Below, piece after piece: positions 15,301 to 23,071 of a stretch of DNA of 64,000 nt. The position numbers were made by a program, and so were the translations under genes. The notes under the pieces are model-generated. The model saw nothing but the letters and a program-made list of their open reading frames with translations, had not been told where the DNA came from and did no database searches. The DNA comes from Altericroceibacterium xinjiangense (GTDB lineage Bacteria > Pseudomonadota > Alphaproteobacteria > Sphingomonadales > Sphingomonadaceae), in NCBI RefSeq assembly GCF_003958635.1, contig NZ_RSEK01000007.1:124001-188000 (forward strand), written 5' to 3'. Each line of letters opens with the position of its first letter. Within the stretch, counting starts at the first letter, position 1.

Positions 15301-15582
15301 TTCCTTGCTGCCGAACCGGCCGAGGGCAAGATCGACGCTGCCCCGCAAAATGCCCTGCTCCGTGGCTAGGGTGTAATCTTCACCGCCCGCTGGCCCATGG
15401 TAGCCAAGAACACCTGCGATGAGTTTTGAGGCGATTTCGCCGTGAAGAGCGGTTTCCTTCAGTCCATAAATACGCCCGGAGCGGATCATATCCGCCCAGG
15501 CATCAAGGGCGGCCAGGTGATCGGCGGGAATAGGGGCGAGCTTGATGTGCCGCTTCAGCGTCTTGCGGTTGAAAAGATTCAT
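12397..15582 (-). CDS. Type IIG restriction-modification enzyme (Eco57I/MmeI-like)
   Basis: 1061 residues from ATG 15582; a TTG 51 bases earlier is less likely. One chain carries all functions. The N-terminal nuclease domain has a PD-(D/E)XK site, Asp84 (RGSVDLALG) and Glu102-Leu-Lys104 (FELKG). The central gamma-class adenine methyltransferase shows motif I DPACGSGVFL (about 452) and motif IV NPPYVRM (about 579), plus FISSNTFFKTGSGKPLREYL. The C-terminal third is the target-recognition part (TaqI-C-like: PFLEGKDLKRW, NTGYFIASDEHHLAAYLNSKL). Such enzymes cut DNA unless their site is methylated. It follows the integrase by 53 bp on the same strand and is defence cargo of the island. No stop or frameshift is visible, so it is probably active. 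Confidence 0.9.
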   Translation of the reverse strand: MNLFNRKTLKRHIKLAPIPADHLAALDAWADMIRSGRIYGLKETALHGEIASKLIAGVLGYHGPAGGEDYTLATEQGILRGSVDLALGRFGSKEPAILAPFELKGADTRDLDAIMPGRNKSPVQQAWEYAMNAPGVKWVLVSNMIELRLYGFGEGTTAYETFRLDHLTDPNEYARFMLLLSAENLLSGRTLELLKQSRAEDKDITDSLYQDYKALRLKLIRAVQEADANIAPLDAIAVAQKILDRVLFIAFAEDTGLLPDNTLSQAFTTRDPYNPRPVWDNFRGLFNAIDNGSEALKIPRYNGGLFRQDDTIDNLPLPDSVCEGFKTLGEYDFASEVSVTVLGHVFEQSIADVERLQAQARGEEAEEERASGTTGRRKRDGVVYTPDYIARFIVAETLGAHLEEAWGDILRAHAKAGADLSDYATIPWRRKSAELEAWRAYRSRLKSLRVVDPACGSGVFLIMAFDFMKAELTRVNDKIAELQGKDQHIQDLLDPDSEILANNLFGVDVNSESIEIAKLSLWIKTARRGKLLDSLADSLRVGDSLIEDSNFAYLDHAFTWETAFPGVFAEGGFDVVLGNPPYVRMELLKALKPYLEARYEVVSDRADLYCYFFERGLRLLKPGGRLGFISSNTFFKTGSGKPLREYLLREATMESVVDFGDLQVFEGVTTYPAILIMKRGAAPKGHELHFWKVDALPENNFLTTWEKSAGPYPQAALGAGSWELENPALRALRDKIRNGRSTLKQVYGLPLYGIKTGLNAAFVIDSATKERLCAEDPNSADLLKPFLEGKDLKRWRAEPRALWLIYIPKNRIKIDDYPAIRDWLRPFKDRLEKRATKQEWFELQQAQEAYAPHFSAPKIAYKDIGDSAPFHVDAEGNFMANTGYFIASDEHHLAAYLNSKLLWFTYLNVSAQIRGGFVRFFSNHLGEMPIPAWTSEARAELAVQSKSAHNAAKTRLALQTALTRRIPDLCPAGRDPKLTTRLQEWWTLPDFAAFRAEVKKVFKADIPLAERSEWEDWIARDRAEIASLTAEIARAEAEIDSIVCTLFDLTPDEIALLESAV

Positions 15583-15635
15583 AGGAGCGTTGTCTAACTT
15601 ACGTCCGCCCAGAGGGCCACGACGCAATGACAAGC

Positions 15636-16868
15636 TCAGCCCGCTTCACGTCCGGGGAAGGGCACAACGTCCGCACCGCTGCGCAGGGTGCCCAGATGAT
15701 CGCTCCACCATTGGGCCATTGCCACGCGTTCTTTCCAGTGCGCCCCCCGGTGATAGGCAGCGCGGACCTTGTCGCTATCGCCGTGGGCCAGCGCCCGCTC
15801 GATCGCGTCAGGATGCCACTTGCCGCTTTCATTGAGCAGGGTTGAAGCCATGGCCCGGAAGCCGTGTGCGGTCATTTCATCGCTAGTGTAGCCCAGCCGC
15901 CGCAGTCCGGCGTTGATGGTGTTTTCACTCATCGAGCGGGAGCGGCTGCGGATCGAAGGGAATACATACCCGGCTGGTCCGGTAATGGCTCGCACTTCGC
16001 GAAACAGCTCGATCGTCTGGCGCGAAAGCGGGACGTGATGCGGCTTGCGCATCTTCATCTTGCCCGCCGGGATGATCCAGAGGGCGCCGTCCAGATCGAA
16101 TTCGCTCCATTCGGCATGGCGCAGTTCGCCAGGCCGGACGAACACATGGGGCGCAATCTGCAAGGCGAGCTTGGTGATCCCGCTGCCCTCATAGCCATCG
16201 ATGGCCCGCAGCAGTTCACCTGCTTTTTTCGCGTCGGTGATTGCGCCGTAATGGGTAACGGTCGGCGCGGTCAGCGCGCCCCGCAGATCGCGGGTAGGGT
16301 CCGACACCAGCCTTGCCGTCGCCACGGCATAGCGGAACACCGCGCCCGCCAGTTGCAGGCTGCGCCGGGCACTCTCCAGCTTCCCCTTCCCTTCAATCCG
16401 GCGAATGGCGGTCAGCACGTCCGCCGGTTCAATCTCGCCAATGGGCAATTTGCCGATAGACCCGCAAACTAGGGACAGCAGGTATTCGCTCCGGGTGGCG
16501 GTCGCGGATGCCCAGCCCTTCACCCCATCGCGTCGCCGCTTTTCGCAGTATTCGTCACAAATCGCCTTGAACGTGTCCGCTGCCTGTATGCGGGCGCGCA
16601 CCTTCTCGCGTTGCTTCTCTCTCGAAGGGTCTTTGCCAAGGGCAATCAGTTCGCGCGCTTCCTCCCGGCGCCTGCGGGCTTCCCCCAGCCCTATTTCGGG
16701 ATAGGCGCCGATCGCCAGCAGCTTCTCGCGCCCATCGATCCGATACTTGAGCCGCCAGAGTTTGCCTCCGGCTGGCGTCACCAGCAGGAACATCCCGCCC
16801 CCGTCCGCCAGCTTGATCGCTTTCGCGCCGGGCTTGGCATTGCGGATTGCAACGTCTGTCAGGGCCAT
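15636..16868 (-). CDS. P4-type tyrosine integrase of the island
   Basis: 410 residues. The N-terminus (MALTDVAIRNAKPGAKAIKL, then DGGGMFLLVTPAGGKLWRLKY) is the DUF4102 arm-binding domain of P4-like integrases. The catalytic domain has Arg245 (FVRPGELRHAEW), Lys272, His335 and Arg338 (TAHGFRAMA), His362 (LAHGD) and Tyr372 (RAAYHRG). It is transcribed away from tRNA-Gly, which begins about 210 bp behind its start, the usual layout for islands integrated at a tRNA 3' end. It should catalyse recombination between the 21-bp sites at 921 and 17080. Confidence 0.95.
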   Translation of the reverse strand: MALTDVAIRNAKPGAKAIKLADGGGMFLLVTPAGGKLWRLKYRIDGREKLLAIGAYPEIGLGEARRRREEARELIALGKDPSREKQREKVRARIQAADTFKAICDEYCEKRRRDGVKGWASATATRSEYLLSLVCGSIGKLPIGEIEPADVLTAIRRIEGKGKLESARRSLQLAGAVFRYAVATARLVSDPTRDLRGALTAPTVTHYGAITDAKKAGELLRAIDGYEGSGITKLALQIAPHVFVRPGELRHAEWSEFDLDGALWIIPAGKMKMRKPHHVPLSRQTIELFREVRAITGPAGYVFPSIRSRSRSMSENTINAGLRRLGYTSDEMTAHGFRAMASTLLNESGKWHPDAIERALAHGDSDKVRAAYHRGAHWKERVAMAQWWSDHLGTLRSGADVVPFPGREAG

Positions 16869-16893
16869 AGGATTCGCCAGCCTCTCCGGGGAC

Positions 16894-16966
16894 TACCCCC
16901 GATATACCCCCAAGGGTGGGGGTATCAAGTTGGCCGTTTTGCACATACCCCCCAATCATACCCCCA
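16894..16966. promoter_or_regulatory. Repeated ATACCCCC sites upstream of the integrase
   Basis: TACCCCC occurs at 16894, 16905, 16945 and 16958 in one orientation, and as GGGGGTAT at 16917-16924 in the other. The pair at 16945-16965 recurs at 998-1017 near the far att site. The position between integrase start and att core suits arm-type sites for the integrase or sites for the AlpA-like protein. Confidence 0.45.
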
Positions 16967-17079
16967 GCGGCTGGCGGCTGAATGCGAACGCGGGTGAACG
17001 CTTGCGGCCTGATAACCGCTGAATACTGTGGATTTCGGGGGTCTGTCTAGACGAAGGCGAACATCGGCGGACAGGAAAG

Positions 17080-17100
17080 TGGAGCGGGTGAAGGGAATCG
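17080..17100. repeat. Proximal att site within the tRNA-Gly 3' end
   Basis: 21 bases identical to 921-941; they are the 3' end of the tRNA gene. Because the tRNA is complete here, this side keeps the functional tRNA and the far side carries the duplicate. Confidence 0.85.
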
Positions 17101-17153
17101 AACCCTCGTCGTAAGCTTGGGAAGCTTCTGCTCTACCATTGAGCTACACCCGC
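17080..17153 (-). tRNA. tRNA-Gly (anticodon CCC)
   Basis: 74 nt with CCA encoded. Acceptor stem GCGGGTG pairs with CACCCGC; D arm GCTC-loop-GAGC; anticodon loop TTCCCAA giving CCC; T arm with TTCGATTC. The 27-43 pair is the only mismatch. Its 3' end (17080-17100) is the attachment site of the island, which lies immediately to its left, and the gene is left intact. Confidence 0.95.
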
Positions 17154-17370
17154 AACCGGCTGATCCGTGCGAGAAATATCGCCGGAAGGAGCTGATGCTT
17201 CGTCCACGCGGATCCGGTCCGCAGCAGACGCCGGGCGATTGCCACAAGAGGCCGGGTGCGGTCAATACAGATGAGACCGGTGCCCGCGCAACGGAAACGG
17301 AGATGTCCGGATTCGCCCCTTGGCTCGGCTTCGGCAGGAAACCACTCGCCCCGCTTTGCATTCGGTATTC

Positions 17371-17889
17371 ATGCAGGCCATTTCCTTTTCGCCCGAGTAC
17401 CTTGGTTGGTTGGATGTCGGGGGGAGGATGACCGCTGCGGCCGTGCTGTCGCTGCTGCTTGGAATCGAACGTTTCGTGCGGAAGAAACCGATCGATTTCC
17501 GCCCGTTTGTCATAATCTCGCTTTCGGCCTGCGCCCTTATTTTCAGCTCGCTGGAGTTGCCGCACCGGACCGCCGACTCCCAACTTCAGATCGACCCCAC
17601 CCGCGTATTCGCCGGCGTAATTACCGGGATCGGTTTTCTGGGAGCCGGCACTCTGTTCCGGGAGGGCAACTTCGTAAAAGGAGCCGGCTCGGCCGCATCG
17701 ATCTGGGCAGCGGGGGCCATCGGGATCGTGTGCGGTGCCGGGCAAATCTGGTTGGCGGGCCTGATCGCGGTTCCGATCCTGCTGCTTCTCCTGATCAGCG
17801 GCCCATTCGTCAGCCGCTACAACCCCGGCACGGATGACCAGGGAGACGATGACCGGGGAGACGAGGAAACCGCTCCGGACCGGGATTAG
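17371..17889 (+). CDS. MgtC/SapB-family membrane protein
   Basis: 172 residues from ATG 17371 (a TTG at 17320 is less likely). Several hydrophobic helices and the family patterns TAAAVLSLLLGIERF, FRPFVIISLSACAL, FAGVITGIGFLGAGTLFREG and GAGSAASIWAAGAIGI mark the MgtC/SapB transmembrane domain. The short acidic tail (TDDQGDDDRGDEE) is soluble. MgtC proteins act in low-magnesium or acid stress, partly by restraining the F-ATPase; many homologues are uncharacterised. It is the first chromosomal gene right of the island. Confidence 0.85.
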   Translation: MQAISFSPEYLGWLDVGGRMTAAAVLSLLLGIERFVRKKPIDFRPFVIISLSACALIFSSLELPHRTADSQLQIDPTRVFAGVITGIGFLGAGTLFREGNFVKGAGSAASIWAAGAIGIVCGAGQIWLAGLIAVPILLLLLISGPFVSRYNPGTDDQGDDDRGDEETAPDRD

Positions 17890-17986
17890 GACTGACGGCA
17901 GACCAAGCAGGTCTGCCGGCGATGAAGGTCCCAGACACCCTCTCCCGCTTCCGGTCCCGTTCTTGCCGGGTACCGAAATCGGTGCG

Positions 17987-18934
17987 CTATCTGCCTTCGA
18001 CGCGGGCTCGCTGAATATCGACCGTCTTGGGTGTTTCGGCGAACAGCTTGGTGAACGGATCGTCCAGATCGAGCGTGTGCGGCTCGGTCCCTTCACGCAC
18101 GGTGGTGCGCCGCATGTCGCGCTTTTCCCGCTCGTAATCGAAGTCCCCGCCCCGGTGCATCGAGCACAAGTTGTCCCAGATCACCAGGTCGCCTTCATTC
18201 CACTTCACGCTGAAGGTATACTGCGGCTGGGTGCAATGCTCGACCAGTTGACGGATCAGCGCGCGGCCCTCCTCCTTCGGCATTCCTTCGATGTCCATCG
18301 TGTGGGCGGCGATGAACAGCGTCTTGCGTCCAGAACCGCGGTGGACATGAACCAGGGGGTGCCGGGCCTTGAAACGGGCGTCGATCTCTTCCTCCGCGAT
18401 ATCCGCGCCCGCCATCTTGCGCGACCACCAAAGCGAGTTCACCCCGATCTTGTCCTCGAGGAAGTCCTTCGTTTCCTGCGGCAGGTCTTCGTAGGCGGAG
18501 CGGGTATCCGCAAACCAGGTTTCCCCGCCTTCCTTCGGCACTTGGTGCGCCAGCAGCAGGGAATAGGACGTGCGCTTTTCCATGAAGGCGCTGTCGGTGT
18601 GCCACAGCCGGTCCCCCTTGCGGTACTGGATCGCCGCCACGTCTGTCGTGATCTCTCCATCCACGGTCAGGTTGGAAGCATCGAACAGTTCGCGCAAAGG
18701 CAGGCGCATCCGTGCGCCTTCGCGCACCGGCACCCGCTCCAGATAGCCGAAGTTGCGACTGAAGGCGACGTGCTGCTCATCCGTAAGGCCCGTGTCGCGG
18801 TAGATGCAGACGCCATAGGTATCCATTGCATCCGTCACCTGCCGGATCTCGTCAGCGGAAAGCGGCTTCGTCAGGTCCAGCCCGGAACACTCCGCGCCAA
18901 AGCGCGGCAGGATCGGTTTGGCGTTCAGCGGCAT
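17987..18934 (-). CDS. TauD/TfdA-family 2-oxoglutarate dioxygenase
   Basis: 315 residues from ATG 18934, with GGGAG about nine bases upstream. The Fe(II) ligands are visible as WHTDSAF (His-X-Asp) and the distal His in CSMHRGGDF; RDMRRTTVREG supplies the 2-oxoglutarate-binding Arg. The family uses 2-oxoglutarate and O2 to hydroxylate sulfonates (taurine), aryloxyacetates (2,4-D) and other small molecules. The substrate here cannot be fixed from sequence; the sulfur-assimilation genes at 22-26 kb are too far away to be proof. It stands alone between convergent and divergent neighbours. Confidence 0.85.
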   Translation of the reverse strand: MPLNAKPILPRFGAECSGLDLTKPLSADEIRQVTDAMDTYGVCIYRDTGLTDEQHVAFSRNFGYLERVPVREGARMRLPLRELFDASNLTVDGEITTDVAAIQYRKGDRLWHTDSAFMEKRTSYSLLLAHQVPKEGGETWFADTRSAYEDLPQETKDFLEDKIGVNSLWWSRKMAGADIAEEEIDARFKARHPLVHVHRGSGRKTLFIAAHTMDIEGMPKEEGRALIRQLVEHCTQPQYTFSVKWNEGDLVIWDNLCSMHRGGDFDYEREKRDMRRTTVREGTEPHTLDLDDPFTKLFAETPKTVDIQRARVEGR

Positions 18935-19048
18935 CGTCAAAACTCCCAAAACTTTATTAGCATGCTATGCTTATCGCGCAGTTATCGCATAATTTGAAGA
19001 TTCGGACCAGAGCCTGTTCCACGCGGCTGTTTCGGATATACTCCCCTG

Positions 19049-19369
19049 ATGGTAAGAACTATCAAGCCCACGCTCGCACTGGCCGGAGCCGCGCTGCTGA
19101 CCGGCTGCGCCACGGCAACCTCCCTCCCGGCGTCATCCGAAGACCCGCCGATTCGCCGGGCGCCGGATACCTGCAAGGCGGAGCCCGGCCAGCGCTTCAT
19201 CGGGCAAAAGGCAAGCCCGCAGACTGGGGCGGCGCTGCTGGCTGCAACGGGATCGCGCGAACTGCGCTGGCTTCCGCCCGAAACGATGGTCACGGCCGAA
19301 TACAAGCACGGCCGCCTGACGGTTGCCTATGACCGGGACTACACCATCACGCGAGTCAACTGTGGCTGA
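19049..19369 (+). CDS. I78-family peptidase inhibitor, lipoprotein
   Basis: 106 residues. The signal peptide ends in a lipobox (ALLTGC, Cys at about residue 19), so it is probably membrane-anchored in the periplasm. The mature part has the I78 pattern: CKAEPGQRFIGQKASPQTGA, LRWLPPETMVTAEYKHGRL and a closing DYTITRVNCG with a likely disulfide. I78 proteins inhibit serine proteases by a short loop. It overlaps the start of the RidA gene by eight bases. Confidence 0.82.
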   Translation: MVRTIKPTLALAGAALLTGCATATSLPASSEDPPIRRAPDTCKAEPGQRFIGQKASPQTGAALLAATGSRELRWLPPETMVTAEYKHGRLTVAYDRDYTITRVNCG

Positions 19370-19766
19370 GCGCCGCTGCATCCCGCCGCTGTCCCCATTC
19401 GAGGAAGAGATCGGCTTCACCCGCGCCTTGCGCACCGGCAACCGGATCGTCGTGTCCGGCACGGTCGGGGTGGAGGAAGACGGCAGCGTCGCGCCCGATG
19501 CCGGAACGCAGGCGGATCGCTGCTTTACGCTGATCGCCCGCTATATCGAGGAACTCGGCGGCCGGACCGACGATGTCGTGCGCGTGCGGATGTTCGTTAC
19601 CGACATCCAGGATGCCGATGCCGTAAGCGCAGCGTTTTCCCGCCACCTGAAGCACGCTCGCCCTACCGGCACCCTGGTGGCGATTGCCGCGCTCTACGAT
19701 TCGCGCTGGAAAGTGGAGATAGAGGCAGAGGCAGAGGCAGAGGCTGTGGTGGAAGAAACGCCGTAG
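19362..19766 (+). CDS. RidA-family protein
   Basis: 134 residues from GTG 19362, inside the end of the upstream gene. The RidA/YjgF fold is clear: RIVVSGTVGVEEDGSVAPDA, TQADRCFTLIARYIEELGG, DVVRVRMFVTDIQDADAVS, HARPTGTLVAIAALYDSRWK and VEIEAEA at the end. RidA proteins hydrolyse reactive enamine/imine intermediates to ketoacids; subfamilies without the catalytic Arg do not. The PTGTLVAIAAL segment lacks the usual R-x-x-v-x-v-x-xLP Arg of archetypal RidA, so activity is uncertain. The tail is extended by a short Glu-Ala repeat. Confidence 0.82.
   Translation: MAERRCIPPLSPFEEEIGFTRALRTGNRIVVSGTVGVEEDGSVAPDAGTQADRCFTLIARYIEELGGRTDDVVRVRMFVTDIQDADAVSAAFSRHLKHARPTGTLVAIAALYDSRWKVEIEAEAEAEAVVEETP
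19722..19745 (+). repeat. Hexamer tandem repeat in the RidA gene end
   Basis: Four GAGGCA units (the last GAGGCT) in frame, coding for alternating Glu and Ala near the C-terminus. It could change length by slippage without a frameshift. Confidence 0.7.
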
Positions 19767-19869
19767 CGGCCAAGGTCGCGCCGCTATGGAAGTTCAACCG
19801 GTTTCATGAGATACCGTTTACGCAGACCGCGGGCCGATGACCGTCGCGGATGCGGGGAGACGTGATTGC

Positions 19870-21012
19870 ATGACCGGACAATTCGGGCTGACCGAGGACC
19901 AACTCGCCATTCAGGAGATGGCGCAGCGCTTTACCGCAGAAAACATCACTCCCCATGCGGGTGAGTGGGACGATAAGCACATCTTCCCGCGCGACACGAT
20001 CCGGCAGGCGGCCGAGCTTGGCTTCGGCGCGATCTACGTCAGCGAGGATTCGGGGGGGATCGGGCTTGGCCGGCTGGACGCGGCGTTGATCATGGAGGCG
20101 ATGGCGTACGGTTGCCCGTCGACCAGCGCCTTTATCTCGATCCACAACATGGGCGCGTGGATGATCGACCGGTTCGGCTCACAGGCGGTCAAGGACAAGT
20201 ACCTGCCCTCGCTGGTGGGGATGGAGCGGATGGCGAGCTACTGCCTGACGGAGCCGTCTTCCGGCTCCGATGCGGCGGCGCTGAAGACCCGCGCGATCCG
20301 CGACGGGGATCACTACGTCGTCACGGGGACCAAACAGTTCATCTCCGGCGCGGGAGAGAACGACATCTACGTGACAATGGTCCGCACCGGGGAGGAAGGG
20401 CCAAAAGGCATTTCCTGCCTGGTGATCGAAAAGGAGATGGAAGGCGTCAGCTTCGGCGCGCAGGAGCGCAAGCTTGGCTGGCATTCCCAGCCGACCGCCG
20501 CGCTCAACCTCGATGCCGTGCGCGTCCCGGCAGAGAACCTCGTCGGCAGCGAAGGCGAAGGGTTTCGCATCGCGATGAAGGGCCTCGACGGCGGACGGCT
20601 GAACATCGGCGCCTGCTCCCTTGGCGGAGCGCAGCGCTGTCTGGACGAGGCGATCCGCTACACCAGGGAGCGGCAGCAGTTCGGCCGACCGATTGCCGAT
20701 TTCCAGAACACGCAGTTCACCCTGGCCGACATGGCGACCGAGCTGGAAGCCGCACGCGCGCTGCTCTATCTCGCCGCCGTCAAGGTGACGGACGATGCCC
20801 CGGACAAGACCCGCTTTGCCGCGATGGCGAAGCGTTTCGCCACCGACGCAGGCAGCGCGATCGTCGATCGGGCGCTGCAACTGCACGGCGGCTACGGCTA
20901 CCTGCAGGACTATCCGATCGAACGCTTCTGGCGCGATCTCCGGGTACATTCGATCCTGGAAGGGACCAACCAGATCATGCGGCTGATTATCGGCAGGGAC
21001 CTGTTGAAATGA
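19870..21012 (+). CDS. Acyl-CoA dehydrogenase (probably isobutyryl-CoA dehydrogenase)
   Basis: 380 residues from ATG 19870, with GGGGAGA upstream. It has the acyl-CoA dehydrogenase fold: an N-terminal helical domain (FGLTEDQLAIQEMAQRF), YCLTEPSSGSDAAALKTRA in the beta domain, and the FAD/C-terminal parts RQQFGRPIADFQNTQF, LQLHGGYGYLQDYPIERFWRD and ILEGTNQIMRL. The next gene overlaps by four bases and is a 3-hydroxyisobutyryl-CoA hydrolase-like enzyme, which points to isobutyryl-CoA oxidation in valine breakdown. The substrate assignment rests on that pairing. Confidence 0.88.
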   Translation: MTGQFGLTEDQLAIQEMAQRFTAENITPHAGEWDDKHIFPRDTIRQAAELGFGAIYVSEDSGGIGLGRLDAALIMEAMAYGCPSTSAFISIHNMGAWMIDRFGSQAVKDKYLPSLVGMERMASYCLTEPSSGSDAAALKTRAIRDGDHYVVTGTKQFISGAGENDIYVTMVRTGEEGPKGISCLVIEKEMEGVSFGAQERKLGWHSQPTAALNLDAVRVPAENLVGSEGEGFRIAMKGLDGGRLNIGACSLGGAQRCLDEAIRYTRERQQFGRPIADFQNTQFTLADMATELEAARALLYLAAVKVTDDAPDKTRFAAMAKRFATDAGSAIVDRALQLHGGYGYLQDYPIERFWRDLRVHSILEGTNQIMRLIIGRDLLK

Positions 21013-22067
21013 CCGAAGAAGTCCACATCCACACCCACGGCGCGGTTGGGCACCTCTCGCTCAACCGCCCGCGTGCCCTTCACGCGCTGACCCAGCCGAT
21101 GTGCGAGGCGATGAGCGAGGCACTGCTCGGCTGGCGGGATAATTCGGCGGTCAAGGCAGTGATGATCGACCATGCGGAAGGCCGGGGCTTCTGCGCCGGG
21201 GGCGACGTCGCGCTGGTCCGGCGTTCCGCGCTGGAGGACGGCGGGCAAGCAGGCCGGGCGTTCTTCTTTGCCGAATACCGGCTCAACCACTTGCTGTTCA
21301 CGTATCCCAAGCCGACCGTGGCCTTCATGGACGGGGTAACGATGGGCGGCGGGGTCGGCATTGCCCAGCCGGCCCGGTTTCGGATCGCGACCGAGAACAC
21401 GCTGTTCGCCATGCCGGAAGGGGCGATCGGCTTGTTCCCGGATGTCGGCGCCGGGTGGTATCTCTCACGCTTACCCGGACGCATCGGGCCGTTTCTCGCG
21501 CTCACGGCCGCGCGGCTTGACGGAGCAGAGTGCCTCTGGGCAGGTCTTGCGACCCACTATCTACCCAGCGAGAATTTGGCCGAAGCCAAGGCGCGGATCG
21601 TTGCCGAGCCGGATCGCATCGAGGCAATCCTCGGCGATCTTTCCACCAGCCCGCCGGCAGCCCGGCTGGCCGGCAACGCCGAACGGATCGACCGCCTGTT
21701 CGCCTCCGACCGGCTGGAGGATATCATCGCCGCGCTCAAGAACGATCCGTCCGAATGGGCCGCGAAGGAGCTGAAGGCCGTCACGGCGAAAAGCCCGCTC
21801 ACTGCGAAAGTCGCCTTGCGCCAGATCGCCGAAGGGGCTGCGCGCCGCGATTTCGCCGAGGAAATGGAACTCGAGTACCGACTTGCCGCCCGCATGATCC
21901 TGCAGCCGGACTTTGCCGAAGGCGTTCGCGCCGTGCTGATCGACAAGGACAATTCGCCCCGGTGGGCCGCTTCCACGCCTGAGGAAGTCGACGACGAACT
22001 GGTCAGATCCATGTTCACTCCACTGCCCGCAGGCGAAGAATGGAGCCCGTTTCCGGCACCAGCTTAG
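21009..22067 (+). CDS. 3-hydroxyisobutyryl-CoA hydrolase-like enzyme
   Basis: 352 residues; ATG overlaps the previous stop (ATGA). It belongs to the crotonase superfamily: LSLNRPRALHALTQPM, the oxyanion-hole segment GRGFCAGGDVA, and GVTMGGGVGIAQPARFRIATE. The length and the C-terminal half (IFPDVGAGW-like LFPDVGAGWYLSRLPG, and later FAEEMELEYRLAARMI, FAEGVRAVLIDKDNSPRW) fit HIBYL-CoA hydrolase more than simple enoyl-CoA hydratases. It would release 3-hydroxyisobutyrate from its CoA ester in valine catabolism. Confidence 0.85.
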   Translation: MTEEVHIHTHGAVGHLSLNRPRALHALTQPMCEAMSEALLGWRDNSAVKAVMIDHAEGRGFCAGGDVALVRRSALEDGGQAGRAFFFAEYRLNHLLFTYPKPTVAFMDGVTMGGGVGIAQPARFRIATENTLFAMPEGAIGLFPDVGAGWYLSRLPGRIGPFLALTAARLDGAECLWAGLATHYLPSENLAEAKARIVAEPDRIEAILGDLSTSPPAARLAGNAERIDRLFASDRLEDIIAALKNDPSEWAAKELKAVTAKSPLTAKVALRQIAEGAARRDFAEEMELEYRLAARMILQPDFAEGVRAVLIDKDNSPRWAASTPEEVDDELVRSMFTPLPAGEEWSPFPAPA

Positions 22068-22123
22068 CCCCCGACAAGAAATTCTGACTGCGCGCAGGCG
22101 GCAGCCCGTGCGATGGGCGCGGC

Positions 22124-23071
22124 ATGGCTCTTCACGATCTACATGACGACGCGGGCGCACCGCAGCGCCTGACTCACCTTCAGCGGCTCGAAGCCGAAAG
22201 CATTCACATCATGCGCGAAGTCGTTGCCGAGACGACCAAGCCGGTGATGCTCTATTCGGTCGGCAAGGACAGCGCGGTGATGCTGCACCTGGCCAAGAAG
22301 GCGTTCTACCCCTCGCCCCCGCCCTTCCCTCTGCTCCACGTCGATACGACCTGGAAGTTCAAGGACATGTACGCCTTGCGCGACAAGGCGGCCCGCGAAG
22401 CCGGGATGGAACTGCTGGTCCATCACAACCCCGAGGCGAAAGAGCGCGGGATCAATCCGTTCGATCATGGCCCCTTGCACACCGACATGTGGAAGACCGA
22501 AGGCCTGAAGCAGGCTTTGACCAAGTATGGGTTCGACGCCGCATTCGGCGGCGCGCGCCGGGATGAAGAGAAATCCCGCGCCAAGGAACGGATCTTCTCC
22601 TTCCGTACCGCCAGCCACGGCTGGGACCCGAAAAAGCAGCGGCCAGAGCTGTGGAATCTCTACAACGCCCGCAAGAACAAGGGGGAGAGCATCCGGGTAT
22701 TCCCGATCTCCAACTGGACCGAGCTGGATATCTGGCAGTACATCATGGCCGAGAATATCGAGATCGTGCCGCTGTACTTCGCCGCGCCGCGCCCGACCTA
22801 CGTCATGGACGGCCAGCTGTTCATGGCCGACGATCCGGAGCGTCTGGAGCAAGTGCTGGGCAAACTGCCCGAACTCCAGACACGCTCCGTCCGGTTCCGT
22901 ACGCTCGGCTGCTCTCCGCTGACCGGCGCGGTGGAAAGCAATGCCAGCACGCTGGCCGAAGTGGTGCAGGAAATGCTGCTGACCACCACCAGCGAACGGC
23001 AGGGCCGCGTTATCGACAAGGATTCGGGCGACGCCTCGATGGAAAAGAAGAAGCAGGAGGGCTACTTCTGA
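22124..23071 (+). CDS. cysD: Sulfate adenylyltransferase subunit 2
   Basis: 315 residues, usual length. The PP-loop [13 protein letters not shown]/sulfate-site segments [34 protein letters not shown], and the late [16 protein letters not shown] are all typical of CysD. Together with CysN it makes adenosine 5'-phosphosulfate from ATP and sulfate, the first step of assimilation. Its TGA overlaps the ATG of cysNC. The cysH reductase is not in this window. Confidence 0.95.
   Translation: MALHDLHDDAGAPQRLTHLQRLEAESIHIMREVVAETTKPVMLYSVGKDSAVMLHLAKKAFYPSPPPFPLLHVDTTWKFKDMYALRDKAAREAGMELLVHHNPEAKERGINPFDHGPLHTDMWKTEGLKQALTKYGFDAAFGGARRDEEKSRAKERIFSFRTASHGWDPKKQRPELWNLYNARKNKGESIRVFPISNWTELDIWQYIMAENIEIVPLYFAAPRPTYVMDGQLFMADDPERLEQVLGKLPELQTRSVRFRTLGCSPLTGAVESNASTLAEVVQEMLLTTTSERQGRVIDKDSGDASMEKKKQEGYF

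Noticed and set aside
20112-21008. N-terminal extension of the HIBYL-CoA hydrolase frame
   Set aside because: This part is out-of-frame sequence within the acyl-CoA dehydrogenase gene. The real start is the ATG at 21009 that overlaps the dehydrogenase stop.
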